DNA from: Streptomyces sp. DH41
Lineage (GTDB): Bacteria; Actinomycetota; Actinomycetes; Streptomycetales; Streptomycetaceae
NCBI RefSeq assembly: GCF_029813785.1
Contig: NZ_JARVKY010000026.1
Location: forward strand, 50,376-114,375
Reading direction: 5' to 3'
DNA length: 64,000 nt
How positions within the stretch are numbered: the first letter of the stretch is position 1; every line of letters starts with the position of its first letter. The notes below the pieces were generated by a model. That model did no database searches, was not told the DNA's origin, and saw nothing but the letters and a program-made list of their open reading frames with translations. The position numbers and the translations under genes are program-made. This document shows, in pieces, positions 24,854 through 33,427 of the stretch.

Positions 24854-27072
24854 GTACCGCACAGGAGACCCGGGGCAGACGCCGCGCCGCCCCGCCGAAG
24901 CGCAGGGTGCCCAGGAGCGGGACGAAGACCGTCCGCACACCCACCGTCCTCCAGATGGAGGCCGTGGAGTGCGGCGCCGCCTCCCTCGCGATGGTGCTCG
25001 GCCACTACGGCCGGCACATACCGCTGGAGGAGCTGCGCATCGCCTGCGGCGTCTCCCGCGACGGCTCCCGGGCGAGCAATCTGCTGAAGGCGGCGCGCGG
25101 CTACGGCTTCACCGCCAAGGGCATGCAGATGGACCTGGCCGCCCTGGCCGAGGTGACGGCGCCGGCCATCCTGTTCTGGGAGTTCAACCACTACGTCGTC
25201 TACGACGGCGTGGGGCGCCGCTTCGGCCGCCGCGGGGTGTTCATCAACGACCCCGGCAAGGGCCGCCGTTTCGTGTCCCTGGAGGACTTCGACGGCAGCT
25301 TCACCGGCGTCGTGCTGACCATGGAGCCCGGCGAGGACTTCACCCGGGGCGGACGCAGACCGGGCGTGCTGGGCGCGATGCCGGCCCGGCTGCGCGGCAC
25401 CGCGGGCACGCTGCCCGCCGCCCTGCTGGCGAGCCTGCTGCTGGTGGCCGTCGGCGCGGCGGTGCCCGCGCTCAGCCGCACCTACATCGACATGTTCCTG
25501 ATCGGGGGGCAGACCTCGCTGCTCGGCGTGCTGTTCGCGTCGATGGCGGCCTGCGTGCTGCTCACGGTGGTGCTGACCTGGCTCCAGCAGGCGAACCTCT
25601 TGCACGGCCGCATCATCTCCTCCACCCTCTCCAGCGCCCGCTTCCTGCGTCATCTGCTGCGGCTGCCGGTGACGTTCTTCTCCCAGCGCAGCCCGGCCGA
25701 CCTGGTGCAGCGCCTGCAGTCCAACGACGCCGTCGCCGAGACACTGGCCCGCGACCTCTCCGCGGCGGGCGTCGACGCGATCGTCGTCGTCCTGTACGCC
25801 GTACTGCTGTACACGTACGACCCCCAGCTCACCTTCGTGGGCATCGGGGTGGCGCTGCTCAACATCCTCGCGATGCGGATCGTCATCCGGCTGCGCGCGA
25901 CCCGTACGGCGAAGCTGCGGGCGGACACGGCGCGGCTGACGAACACCGCGTACACCGGCCTGCAACTGATCGAGACGATGAAGGCGACCGGCGGTGAGGA
26001 CGGCTACTTCCGCAAGTGGGCGGGGCAGCACGCCACCACCCTGGAGGAGCAGCAGCGGCTCGGGGTGCCGAGCGCCTGGCTGGGCGTGGTCGCGCCGACG
26101 CTCGCCACCCTCAACAGCGGACTGATCCTGTGGATCGGCGGCATGCGGGCGGTCGAGGGGCACATCTCGGTCGGGCTGCTGGTCGCGTTCCAGGCGCTGG
26201 TGGTCCGCTTCACGGCCCCGCTGACCCGGCTGAACGGCGTCGCGGGCCGCATCCAGGACTTCGCGGCCGACGTGGCCCGGCTGAAGGACGTGGAGAACTT
26301 CCGGACCGACCCGCTCTACGACCGCCCCGGCACCGCCGACTCCACCCGCCGGCTGCACGGCCACGTCGAGCTCCAGAACATCTCCTTCGGCTACAACCCG
26401 CTCGACAAGCCCCTGCTCACCGGCTTCGACCTGACCGTCGGGCCGGGGCAGCAGGTGGCCCTGGTGGGCGGCTCGGGCAGTGGCAAGTCCACCGTGTCCC
26501 GGCTGATCTCGGGGCTGTACGCCCCGTGGGACGGTGTGATCCGCGTCGACGGTCAGCGGCTGGAGGACATCCCGCGCGGGGCGCTCGCGTCCTCCGTCTC
26601 CTTCGTCGACCAGGACGTGTTCCTCTTCGAGGGCTCCGTCCGCGACAACGTGGCGCTGTGGGACCCGTCGGTCCCGGACGACGCGGTGGTGGAAGCCCTG
26701 CGCGACGCCGCGCTGTACGACGTGGTGGCGCGTCGCCCGGGCGGCATCCACAGCCGGGTCGAGCAGGACGGACGGAACTTCTCCGGCGGGCAGCGCCAGC
26801 GACTGGAGATCGCGCGGGCCCTGGTGCGCCGGCCCAGCATCCTGGTCCTCGACGAGGTGACCAGCGCCCTGGACGCGGAGACCGAGCTGGTGGTCATGGA
26901 CAACCTGCGCCGGCGCGGCTGTGCCTGTGTGGTGATCGCGCACCGGCTCAGCACCGTCCGGGACAGCGACGAGATCGTCGTACTCGAGCACGGCACCGTC
27001 GTGGAGCGCGGACGGCACGAGGAACTGGTCGCGCACGGTGGCGTGTACGCGGCGCTGGTCAGGGAGCGGTGA
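24850..27072 (+). CDS. C39 peptidase-containing ABC transporter (NHLM-type bacteriocin export)
   Basis: A 740-residue fusion of protease, membrane and ATPase domains. The C39 peptidase (about 28-160) has all catalytic residues: Gln35 and Cys41 in LQMEAVECGAAS, His114 in EFNHYVVYDG and Asp134 in INDP. Six membrane helices follow (about 190-470). The ATPase has Walker A GGSGSGKST (about residue 540), signature FSGGQRQR and Walker B ILVLDEVTSAL. It should cut the precursor after its Gly-Gly and export the core. The GTG start overlaps the adaptor stop, showing tight coupling. Confidence 0.93.
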   Translation: MSTAQETRGRRRAAPPKRRVPRSGTKTVRTPTVLQMEAVECGAASLAMVLGHYGRHIPLEELRIACGVSRDGSRASNLLKAARGYGFTAKGMQMDLAALAEVTAPAILFWEFNHYVVYDGVGRRFGRRGVFINDPGKGRRFVSLEDFDGSFTGVVLTMEPGEDFTRGGRRPGVLGAMPARLRGTAGTLPAALLASLLLVAVGAAVPALSRTYIDMFLIGGQTSLLGVLFASMAACVLLTVVLTWLQQANLLHGRIISSTLSSARFLRHLLRLPVTFFSQRSPADLVQRLQSNDAVAETLARDLSAAGVDAIVVVLYAVLLYTYDPQLTFVGIGVALLNILAMRIVIRLRATRTAKLRADTARLTNTAYTGLQLIETMKATGGEDGYFRKWAGQHATTLEEQQRLGVPSAWLGVVAPTLATLNSGLILWIGGMRAVEGHISVGLLVAFQALVVRFTAPLTRLNGVAGRIQDFAADVARLKDVENFRTDPLYDRPGTADSTRRLHGHVELQNISFGYNPLDKPLLTGFDLTVGPGQQVALVGGSGSGKSTVSRLISGLYAPWDGVIRVDGQRLEDIPRGALASSVSFVDQDVFLFEGSVRDNVALWDPSVPDDAVVEALRDAALYDVVARRPGGIHSRVEQDGRNFSGGQRQRLEIARALVRRPSILVLDEVTSALDAETELVVMDNLRRRGCACVVIAHRLSTVRDSDEIVVLEHGTVVERGRHEELVAHGGVYAALVRER

Positions 27073-27073
27073 G

Positions 27074-29896
27074 ATGACGACCCCGCACGAAGGACAGGGC
27101 GACCTCGTCCTCGGGGCGCTCGGCTCCCTGGGCACCCGGGTCGACCGCGCCGGCTTCAACCGCCTGGACCTGGAGGGTCCGCAGGTGCTGTGGCTGGTGG
27201 CGTCCGGCGCGGTGGACCTGTTCGCGGTCGACGCCGGGGAACAGGGCCACTGGCACCACCTGGGCCGCCTGGAGGCCGGCTCGATGCTGCTCGGACCGGT
27301 CGCCGGGCCCCAGCACACGCTGGTCGCGCGTCCGCTGCGGGACTGCGTGGTGCACCGGATCGGGCTGCGCGAGCTGTACCAGCCGGCGAGCACGCAGACG
27401 TGGTCGTACGACGAGTACGGCAACCCCCAGTACGTACCGCCGACGACGAGCCCGCTGGAGTACGCCCTCGCCCTGGGCGTGGGCCGCGGCCTGACCGTCC
27501 TCTTCCAGGCCCCGATGGCCACGGAGCGGGCCGCGGCACCCACCGACGACGACGTGTTCTGGATGCAGGTGCCGCCCGGCAGCGTGCAGTACGGGGCGCT
27601 GTACGGCGACGAGGCGGCCGCCGACCTGCTGATGGACCCGGCGCTGTGGCAGAGCCTGGTCGATCAGCAGTACCGGCTGCTGACCACGCTGGACCGCTGG
27701 ATCGAGCAGCTGGAGCGCACCCACGAGACCCGTACGGCGGCCGGTATCAAGGCCGGTGAGGCGGTGCGCGCCCAGGCCGACCGGACGCTGCTGGCCTCCA
27801 TCGGCAAACGGTCCGGGCAGCGCACCACGGCCGCCGACGCGGACGCGACGTACGCGGCGTGCGGGCTGGTCGCCCGCGCCGCCGGGATCCCGTTCGCCGA
27901 GCCCTCCCGCGACGGCGCGGAGAGCGAACGCCTCGACCCGGTGGAGCGGGTCGCCGTCGCCTCGCGCGTGCGCACCCGGACCGTGCGGCTGGACGGCCGC
28001 TGGTGGCGGGACGACGTCGGGCCGCTGGTCGGTCACCGGGCCCTGTCGGGAGCGCCGGTGGCGCTGCTGTGGCGGCGCGGCGGCTATGTGGCCGTCCATC
28101 CGGCGACGGGCCGGGAGACACCGGTCGAGAAGGCGAACGCCGAGGAGTTCGAGCCGCGTGCGGTGATGTTCTACCGGCCGCTGCCCGAGCACCGGCTCAG
28201 CCCGTTGCGGCTGCTGCGGTTCTGCATGCGGGGCACGCGCGGTGATCTGACCGCTCTGCTGCTCGCCGGACTGGTGACGGTGGGACTCGGCGCGCTGGTG
28301 CCGATCGCCACCGGCAAGGTGCTCGGCGAGTTCGTGCCGAAGGCGCAGACCGGGCTGATCGCGCAGGTCTGTCTCGCGGTGATGCTGAGCGGCGTCGTCG
28401 CGGCGGCCTTCATGCTGCTGCAGAACCTCACCATCCTGCGGCTGGAGGGACGTGTCGAGGCGGCCCTCCAGCCGGCGGTGTGGGACCGGCTGCTGCGGCT
28501 GCCGACGAGGTTCTTCACCGAGCGCTCCACCGGTGAGCTGGCCAGCGCGGCCATGGGCATCAGCGCGATCCGCAGACTGCTGGCGGGCGTCGGTCCGACG
28601 GTGGCCCAGTCGGTGACCGTCGGGGCGATGAACCTGGGGCTGCTGCTCTGGTACAGCGTGCCGATGGCGCTCGCGGCGCTCGGCATGCTGGTGGTGGTCG
28701 CCGCCGTGTTCCTGGGGCTCGGGCTGTGGCAGGTGCGCTATCAGCGGCGGCTGGTCAAACTCACCAACAAGCTGAACAACCAGGCGTTCCAGACCTTGCG
28801 CGGGCTGCCCAAGCTTCGGGTCGCGGCGGCCGAGAACTACGCGTACGCGGCGTGGGCGGAGCAGTTCGCGCGCAGCCGTGAGCTCCAGCAGCAGGCGGGA
28901 CGCGTCAAGAATCTGAACGCGGTGCTCGGCGCGGTGTACCTGCCGCTGTGCACACTGCTGATGTTCATGCTGCTGGCCGGTCCGGCGCGCGGTTCGATGT
29001 CGGCGGCCGAGTTCCTCACCTTCAACGCGGCGGTGACGATGCTGCTGACTTCCGTCACCCAGCTGACCGGCGCGTTCGTGTCGGCGGTGGCCGCGCTGCC
29101 GCTGTTCGAGGAGATCAGGCCGGTCCTGGACGCCACGCCCGAGGTCCGTACGGCGAGCACCCGGCCCGGGCCGCTGTCCGGGGCGATCGAGGCGCGCCGG
29201 CTGTCCTTCCGGTACACCGACGACGGGCCGCTGGTCCTGGACGACGTGTCCTTCGGGATCCGGCCGGGCGAGTTCGTGGCGGTCGTCGGCCCCAGCGGCT
29301 GCGGCAAGTCGACCCTGCTGAGGCTGCTGATCGGCTTCGACCGGCCGTTGTCGGGCAGCGTGCTGTACGACGGTCAGGACCTGGCCGCGCTCGACCAGTC
29401 GGCGGTGCGCCGGCAGTGCGGGGTGGTGCTCCAGCACGCGCAGCCGTTCACCGGCTCGATCCTGGACGTCATCTGCGGCACCGAGCCGTACACGCCGGAA
29501 GAGGTGATGGCGGCGGCCGAGATGGCGGGGCTCGCGGAGGACATCAAGCGGATGCCGATGGGCCTGCACACGATCGTCTCGGGCAGCGGGGCGGTCTCCG
29601 GCGGTCAGCGGCAGCGGCTGATGATCGCGCAGGCGCTGATCCGCCGGCCGCGTGTCCTCTTCTTCGACGAGGCGACCAGCGCCCTGGACAACGAGACGCA
29701 GCGCACGGTGATCGAGTCCACCAAGGCGCTCAACGCCACCCGGATCGTCATCGCCCACCGTCTGTCCACGGTGCTGGACGCGGACCGGGTGATCGTGATG
29801 GAGGACGGCAGGGTCGCCCAGCAGGGCCCGCCCGCCGAGCTGCTCGCGGACACGGGCGGCAGGCTGCACGAGCTGGTGCGACGGCAGCTGGCCTGA
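27074..29896 (+). CDS. second ABC transporter of NHLM-type peptide export system
   Basis: A 940-residue protein. The first 370 residues are a cytoplasmic region typical of NHLM bacteriocin-system ABC proteins, with a cyclic-nucleotide-binding-like barrel (about 25-110) and a helical part, and no C39 cysteine. Membrane helices lie at about 390-690. The ATPase has Walker A GPSGCGKST (about residue 740), signature VSGGQRQR and Walker B VLFFDEATSAL. The ATG at 27074 is one base after the preceding stop. In such systems it is thought to pair with the peptidase transporter; its separate role is not established. Confidence 0.9.
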   Translation: MTTPHEGQGDLVLGALGSLGTRVDRAGFNRLDLEGPQVLWLVASGAVDLFAVDAGEQGHWHHLGRLEAGSMLLGPVAGPQHTLVARPLRDCVVHRIGLRELYQPASTQTWSYDEYGNPQYVPPTTSPLEYALALGVGRGLTVLFQAPMATERAAAPTDDDVFWMQVPPGSVQYGALYGDEAAADLLMDPALWQSLVDQQYRLLTTLDRWIEQLERTHETRTAAGIKAGEAVRAQADRTLLASIGKRSGQRTTAADADATYAACGLVARAAGIPFAEPSRDGAESERLDPVERVAVASRVRTRTVRLDGRWWRDDVGPLVGHRALSGAPVALLWRRGGYVAVHPATGRETPVEKANAEEFEPRAVMFYRPLPEHRLSPLRLLRFCMRGTRGDLTALLLAGLVTVGLGALVPIATGKVLGEFVPKAQTGLIAQVCLAVMLSGVVAAAFMLLQNLTILRLEGRVEAALQPAVWDRLLRLPTRFFTERSTGELASAAMGISAIRRLLAGVGPTVAQSVTVGAMNLGLLLWYSVPMALAALGMLVVVAAVFLGLGLWQVRYQRRLVKLTNKLNNQAFQTLRGLPKLRVAAAENYAYAAWAEQFARSRELQQQAGRVKNLNAVLGAVYLPLCTLLMFMLLAGPARGSMSAAEFLTFNAAVTMLLTSVTQLTGAFVSAVAALPLFEEIRPVLDATPEVRTASTRPGPLSGAIEARRLSFRYTDDGPLVLDDVSFGIRPGEFVAVVGPSGCGKSTLLRLLIGFDRPLSGSVLYDGQDLAALDQSAVRRQCGVVLQHAQPFTGSILDVICGTEPYTPEEVMAAAEMAGLAEDIKRMPMGLHTIVSGSGAVSGGQRQRLMIAQALIRRPRVLFFDEATSALDNETQRTVIESTKALNATRIVIAHRLSTVLDADRVIVMEDGRVAQQGPPAELLADTGGRLHELVRRQLA

Positions 29897-29982
29897 ACCC
29901 CGGGCACCGCGGGGCCACCCGGTTTTGGCCGTACCGCCCCGGGATCCGTTGGACCGGCGCGTAAATGGGTACCTGCGCCTTC

Positions 29983-30993
29983 ATGCGTATCAGCGTGGTG
30001 GATGTGGGATCGAAGACGGTCCGGCTCATGGTGGCGGACGCGGAGGGCGGGGTGCCGCTGCCGGTCCACACCGCGAAGTGGCGGCTGCGGCTGTCCGAAC
30101 AGGTCAGGCCGGGTGACCCGGTCCCCGAGGAGGCCGTGGAGCGGCTCGTGGAGGCGGTCGCCGACGCGAACCGGACCGCGGCCCGCTGGGGGGCGGCGGA
30201 ACCACTGGCCTTCGCGACCGCCGTGGTGCGTGCCGCGCCCAACCGGCGTGAGGTACTGCGCACCGTCCGCGCCCGCACGGGCACCGCCCTGTGCACCCTG
30301 CCGGGCGAGGTGGAGGCGGAGCTGACCTTCCTCGGCGCCCGCCGCTGGATGGGCTGGCGTGCCGGACCGCTCGCCCTGCTCGACATAGGCGGCGGCTCAC
30401 TGGAGATCGCCTTCGGCCGTGGCCGGCTGCCCGACTTCGTGGCCTCGCTGCCGCTGGGGGCGGCGCGGCTGACCCACGAGTTCCTCGCGGGCGGCGAGGA
30501 GGCACCGCCACCGGAACAGGTCCGGGCGCTGCGCCGCAAGGTCCGCCATCAGCTGCGGGACGTCGCGGCGCGGATCCGCTGGGAGGGGCCCCGCACCGCG
30601 GCCGCCACCTCCCGCACGTTCCAGCAGCTCGGGCGGTTGTGCGGGGCGTCGCCGGGTCGGCACGGCCCGTTCATGGAGCGGCAGCTGCGCTGCTCGGACC
30701 TCGGAGAGGCGATCGGCCGGCTGGCCGCCCTGTCCGCCGCCGAGCGGGCCCGGCTGCCCGGCATCTCCGCGCCGCGGGCGGCGCAGAGTCTGGCCGGGGC
30801 GGTGGTCGGGCACACCGCGATGAAGCTGACCGGGCTGGAAACGGTCACGCTCTGTCCCTGGGCCATCCGCGAGGGCATTCTGCTGCGCCACATCGAGGAC
30901 GGGCCGTCCTGGTGGGCGGAGGTCACCCGCCGCAACGACGAGGCGGCCGTCCCGGCCCCGGTGCCCCTGCGTGTGGCGACCACGTCCAGCTGA
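29983..30993 (+). CDS. Ppx/GppA-family exopolyphosphatase/phosphatase
   Basis: A 336-residue member of the actin-fold Ppx/GppA family, which hydrolyses polyphosphate or guanosine pentaphosphate. It has the phosphate-1 motif VDVGSKTVRLMVAD, the phosphate-2 motif LLDIGGGSLEIAFG and the EVEAELTFLGA segment. It lacks the C-terminal HD domain of long GppA enzymes. The Asn usual in GSNT is Lys here. The ATG at 29983 is chosen by family length; no clear ribosome binding site precedes it. It lies 74 bases upstream of a small acidic gene on the same strand. Confidence 0.88.
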   Translation: MRISVVDVGSKTVRLMVADAEGGVPLPVHTAKWRLRLSEQVRPGDPVPEEAVERLVEAVADANRTAARWGAAEPLAFATAVVRAAPNRREVLRTVRARTGTALCTLPGEVEAELTFLGARRWMGWRAGPLALLDIGGGSLEIAFGRGRLPDFVASLPLGAARLTHEFLAGGEEAPPPEQVRALRRKVRHQLRDVAARIRWEGPRTAAATSRTFQQLGRLCGASPGRHGPFMERQLRCSDLGEAIGRLAALSAAERARLPGISAPRAAQSLAGAVVGHTAMKLTGLETVTLCPWAIREGILLRHIEDGPSWWAEVTRRNDEAAVPAPVPLRVATTSS

Positions 30994-31066
30994 CCACGGT
31001 GGGACCGGCCGCGCCCGAGCCCTGAACATACGACCGAGCGAACGGTACGAGGAGAAGGAGACATCC

Positions 31067-31246
31067 GTGTCCGAGGACGGCGACCGCACCGACAAGCGGC
31101 CCGAGACCGCCATCGACGAGGTCCTGCGCGAGATCAAAGAGTCCAGGCCCCGCGACGCGGAGTCCGACGAGGGCCCGCGCCGGGGTGAGGCGGGCGACGC
31201 CACCTCGCCGAACGCCGCGGCCCAGGAGGACGCCCAGGGCGAGTGA
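31067..31246 (+). CDS. small acidic hydrophilic protein, function unknown
   Basis: A 59-residue protein starting VSEDGDRTDKRPETAIDEVL. About half its residues are charged, and there is no hydrophobic core or cysteine, so it is probably disordered apart from one predicted helix (AIDEVLREIKES). The GTG start has a strong AGGAGAAGGAG site 7 bases upstream. It stops 3 bases before the start of the diiron-oxidase-like gene and heads that operon. Confidence 0.75.
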   Translation: MSEDGDRTDKRPETAIDEVLREIKESRPRDAESDEGPRRGEAGDATSPNAAAQEDAQGE

Positions 31247-31249
31247 CAG

Positions 31250-32338
31250 GTGAGTGACTCCCCGCGGGCCGGGATGCCACCTTGGTGTCCGGGTACTCGC
31301 GACGCCATGGAGTACGACCGTGAAGGACCACAGCCGCCGACGGCCCGGGGCCCGCTCTCCGAGGCCGTCGGCGCGTATCTGCTCGGGACGGGCCCGCTGC
31401 CCGGCCCGGAGGTCGTCGCCGCCGCGCCGGCGTACGGCGACGACCTCCAGCTCGCCCTGTACCAGTGCTACGAGCTGCACTACCGGGGCTTCGCCGGTGT
31501 CTCCCCCGGCCTGGAGTGGGACCCCGGGCTGCTCCGCACCCGGGCCGCCCTGGAGCACCGTTTCCTGTCCGCGCTGCGCGCCGACACCCAGGTCCACGAC
31601 AGCGTGGAGGACGCGGTCGGGGAGCTGCTCGTCGAACCGGTCGACGGAAAGGGCGTCAGCCACTTCCTGCGGGACGAGGGCGAACTGTGGCATCTGCGCG
31701 AGTACGCGGCGCAGCGCTCCCTGTACCACCTCAAGGAGGCCGACCCGCACGCCTGGGTGCTGCCGCGGCTGTGGGGGCGTGCGAAGGCGGCGATGGCGGC
31801 GGTGGAGTTCGACGAGTACGGCGGCGGCCGTCCCGACCGGGTGCACGCCCGACTGTTCGCCGACCTGATGACGGACCTGGGTCTGGACACGGCATACGGA
31901 CGCCATCTCGACGCGGCGTCCGCCGAGTGCCTGGCCACGGTGAACATGATGTCCCTGTTCGGCCTGCACCGTGCCCTGCGCGGCGCTCTCGTGGGCCATT
32001 TCGCGGCGGTCGAGATCACCTCGTCGCCCGGTTCCCGGCGGCTCGCCGAGGCGATGCGCCGCACCGGCGCCGGGCCCGCCGCCGAACACTTCTACGACGA
32101 GCACGTCGAGGCGGACGCGGTGCACGAGCAGATCGTGCGGCACGAGGTGATCGACGGTCTTCTGGAGCAGGAGCCGCACCTCGCGGCGGACGTCGTCTTC
32201 GGCATCGACGCCACCGGGTACGTCGAGGAGCGCTTCGGCGCCCGGCTCCTCGCCGACTGGCGGGCCGGCCGGTCGTCCCTGCGCACACCGCTGTCCGGCC
32301 TGTCCCGCGAAGCTACAGAAACCTCTCATATTCCGTGA
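31250..32338 (+). CDS. haem-oxygenase-like diiron oxidase (iron-containing redox enzyme family)
   Basis: A 362-residue helical protein of the haem-oxygenase-like (HDO) type. Candidate iron ligands are in QCYELHYRG, in REYAAQRSLYHLKEADPH with VEFDEYGGG, and in the C-terminal signature EHVEADAVHEQ. Family members use a diiron site for oxygen-dependent chemistry such as oxidation, desaturation or cleavage of amino-acid-derived or fatty substrates. GTG at 31250 couples it to the previous gene; ATG at 31307 is an alternative that loses only a non-conserved N-terminus. It is followed by a methyltransferase and a CDGSH protein; the substrate is unknown. Confidence 0.82.
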   Translation: MSDSPRAGMPPWCPGTRDAMEYDREGPQPPTARGPLSEAVGAYLLGTGPLPGPEVVAAAPAYGDDLQLALYQCYELHYRGFAGVSPGLEWDPGLLRTRAALEHRFLSALRADTQVHDSVEDAVGELLVEPVDGKGVSHFLRDEGELWHLREYAAQRSLYHLKEADPHAWVLPRLWGRAKAAMAAVEFDEYGGGRPDRVHARLFADLMTDLGLDTAYGRHLDAASAECLATVNMMSLFGLHRALRGALVGHFAAVEITSSPGSRRLAEAMRRTGAGPAAEHFYDEHVEADAVHEQIVRHEVIDGLLEQEPHLAADVVFGIDATGYVEERFGARLLADWRAGRSSLRTPLSGLSREATETSHIP

Positions 32339-32350
32339 CGGCCGGGGTAC

Positions 32351-33013
32351 GTGGGATCCGTGAATTTCATGGTGCTACCGGGCGTCTATGCCCCTCAGGA
32401 AGACACCGCTCTGCTGGCCGGAGCGCTGTCCGACGAGTCGCTCCCACCGGGCGCGGCCGTACTCGACGTGGGGACCGGCTCGGGCGCCCTCGCCCTGGCG
32501 GCGGCGCGTCGGGGCGCCCGGGTGACCGCGGTGGACGTGTCGTGGCGCGCGGTGTGCGCGGCGCGGGTGAACGCCGCTCGGGCCGGGCTGCGGATCCGCG
32601 TCCGGCACGGCAACCTCTTCACGCCCGTACGCGGTGAGTCGTTCGACCTCGTACTGGCCAACCCGCCGTACGTACCGGCGCCGGGCGGCGGCCGCCGGCC
32701 ACGCGGGGCGGCGCGGGCCTGGGACGCGGGTCACGACGGGCGGCTGGTCCTGGACCGGATCTGCCGGGAGCTGCCCGCCCTGTTGCGACCGGGCGGTGTG
32801 CTGCTGCTGGTGCAGTCCGCGCTCAGCGAACCCGAGCGGACCGTCGGGCATCTGCGCGCGGCCGGTCTGAAGGCGGCCGTGACGCGGCGGCAGCGGATCG
32901 CGTTCGGTCCCGTGGTGCGCGGCCGGGAGCCCTGGCTGCGGCAGCGCGGGCTGCTGGCGCCGGCCGACGACGAGGAGGAACTGGTGGTCGTCCGTGCCGA
33001 ACTCCCCGTCTGA
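32351..33013 (+). CDS. HemK/PrmC-like (HemK2 type) methyltransferase
   Basis: A 220-residue Rossmann-fold SAM-dependent methyltransferase. Motif I is VLDVGTGSGALALAAARRG, and the NPPY motif of glutamine/adenine N-methyltransferases is in LVLANPPYVPAP. The N-terminal MVLPGVYAPQEDT is typical of the short HemK2/MTQ2 type, which lacks the PrmC N-terminal helical domain. GTG at 32351 or ATG at 32369 may be the start. Its 3' end overlaps the next gene by 20 bases. Methylation of a protein glutamine is the family expectation; the real target is unknown. Confidence 0.85.
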   Translation: MGSVNFMVLPGVYAPQEDTALLAGALSDESLPPGAAVLDVGTGSGALALAAARRGARVTAVDVSWRAVCAARVNAARAGLRIRVRHGNLFTPVRGESFDLVLANPPYVPAPGGGRRPRGAARAWDAGHDGRLVLDRICRELPALLRPGGVLLLVQSALSEPERTVGHLRAAGLKAAVTRRQRIAFGPVVRGREPWLRQRGLLAPADDEEELVVVRAELPV

Positions 33014-33254
33014 CCCCCCACGTCCCCCCGACTCGGGCGCCCCGCGCCGGATCAAGGTCCAGCGCCGGGGGCCGCTGCTGGTGGAGGGCCCGGTGGAGGT
33101 GGAGCTGGAGGACGGGACGACGGTGTCGTCCGACCGTTTCCGGGTCGCGCTGTGCACCTGTCGCCGCAGCCGGCGCTACCCGTGGTGCGACACCAGCCAC
33201 CGTGCCAGGTCGTCCGGCACCGGTGACGGTTCCGGGCCGGCGGCGAAGGGCTGA
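32994..33254 (+). CDS. CDGSH iron-sulfur domain protein
   Basis: An 86-residue protein with one CDGSH-type [2Fe-2S] site. The pattern CTCRRSRRYPWCDTSH supplies three cysteines and one histidine in the diagnostic spacing (C-x-C, then C-x3-H). The N-terminus is Pro-rich and disordered. It overlaps the methyltransferase by 20 bases and ends the operon. Such proteins carry electrons or clusters, so it could serve the diiron oxidase two genes upstream. Confidence 0.9.
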   Translation: MPNSPSDPPRPPDSGAPRRIKVQRRGPLLVEGPVEVELEDGTTVSSDRFRVALCTCRRSRRYPWCDTSHRARSSGTGDGSGPAAKG

Positions 33255-33302
33255 CAGCCCCCTCCCGGCTGGTGGCTCCCCCGACTCCCGCGGTTGCGGG
33301 GA

Positions 33303-33335
33303 GGACGGCGGACGGCCCCACTCCGTCCGCCGTCC
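33303..33335. terminator. perfect 13-base stem terminator
   Basis: GGACGGCGGACGG (33303-33315) and CCGTCCGCCGTCC (33323-33335) form a perfect stem with a 7-base loop, 49 bases after the CDGSH stop. Two further stems follow in the same gap at 33365-33393 (GGCGCTCGC/GCGAGCGCC) and 33407-33426. Together they probably insulate this operon from the convergent inhibitor gene. Confidence 0.7.
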
Positions 33336-33406
33336 CCGGTGCGGGACCTCGCGTTCCGTACGGCGGCGCTCGCACTCCCCAGTGGCGAGCGCCGGTCACG
33401 CCGCAC

Positions 33407-33426
33407 GGACCGGGCGGTCCCGGTCC
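33407..33426 (-). terminator. hairpin after inhibitor gene
   Basis: GGACCGGG and CCCGGTCC with a 4-base loop CGGT lie directly after the stop of the minus-strand inhibitor gene. A short GC stem without a T-run; likely end of that transcript. Confidence 0.5.
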
Positions 33427-33427
33427 C

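Noticed and set aside
24742..27543. Open frame of over 900 codons on the minus strand across the peptide transporter
   Set aside because: Antisense shadow of the C39-ABC gene; Gln/His/Arg/Gly-rich translation without any recognisable fold. The same applies to the 936-codon antisense frame at 27059-29869.
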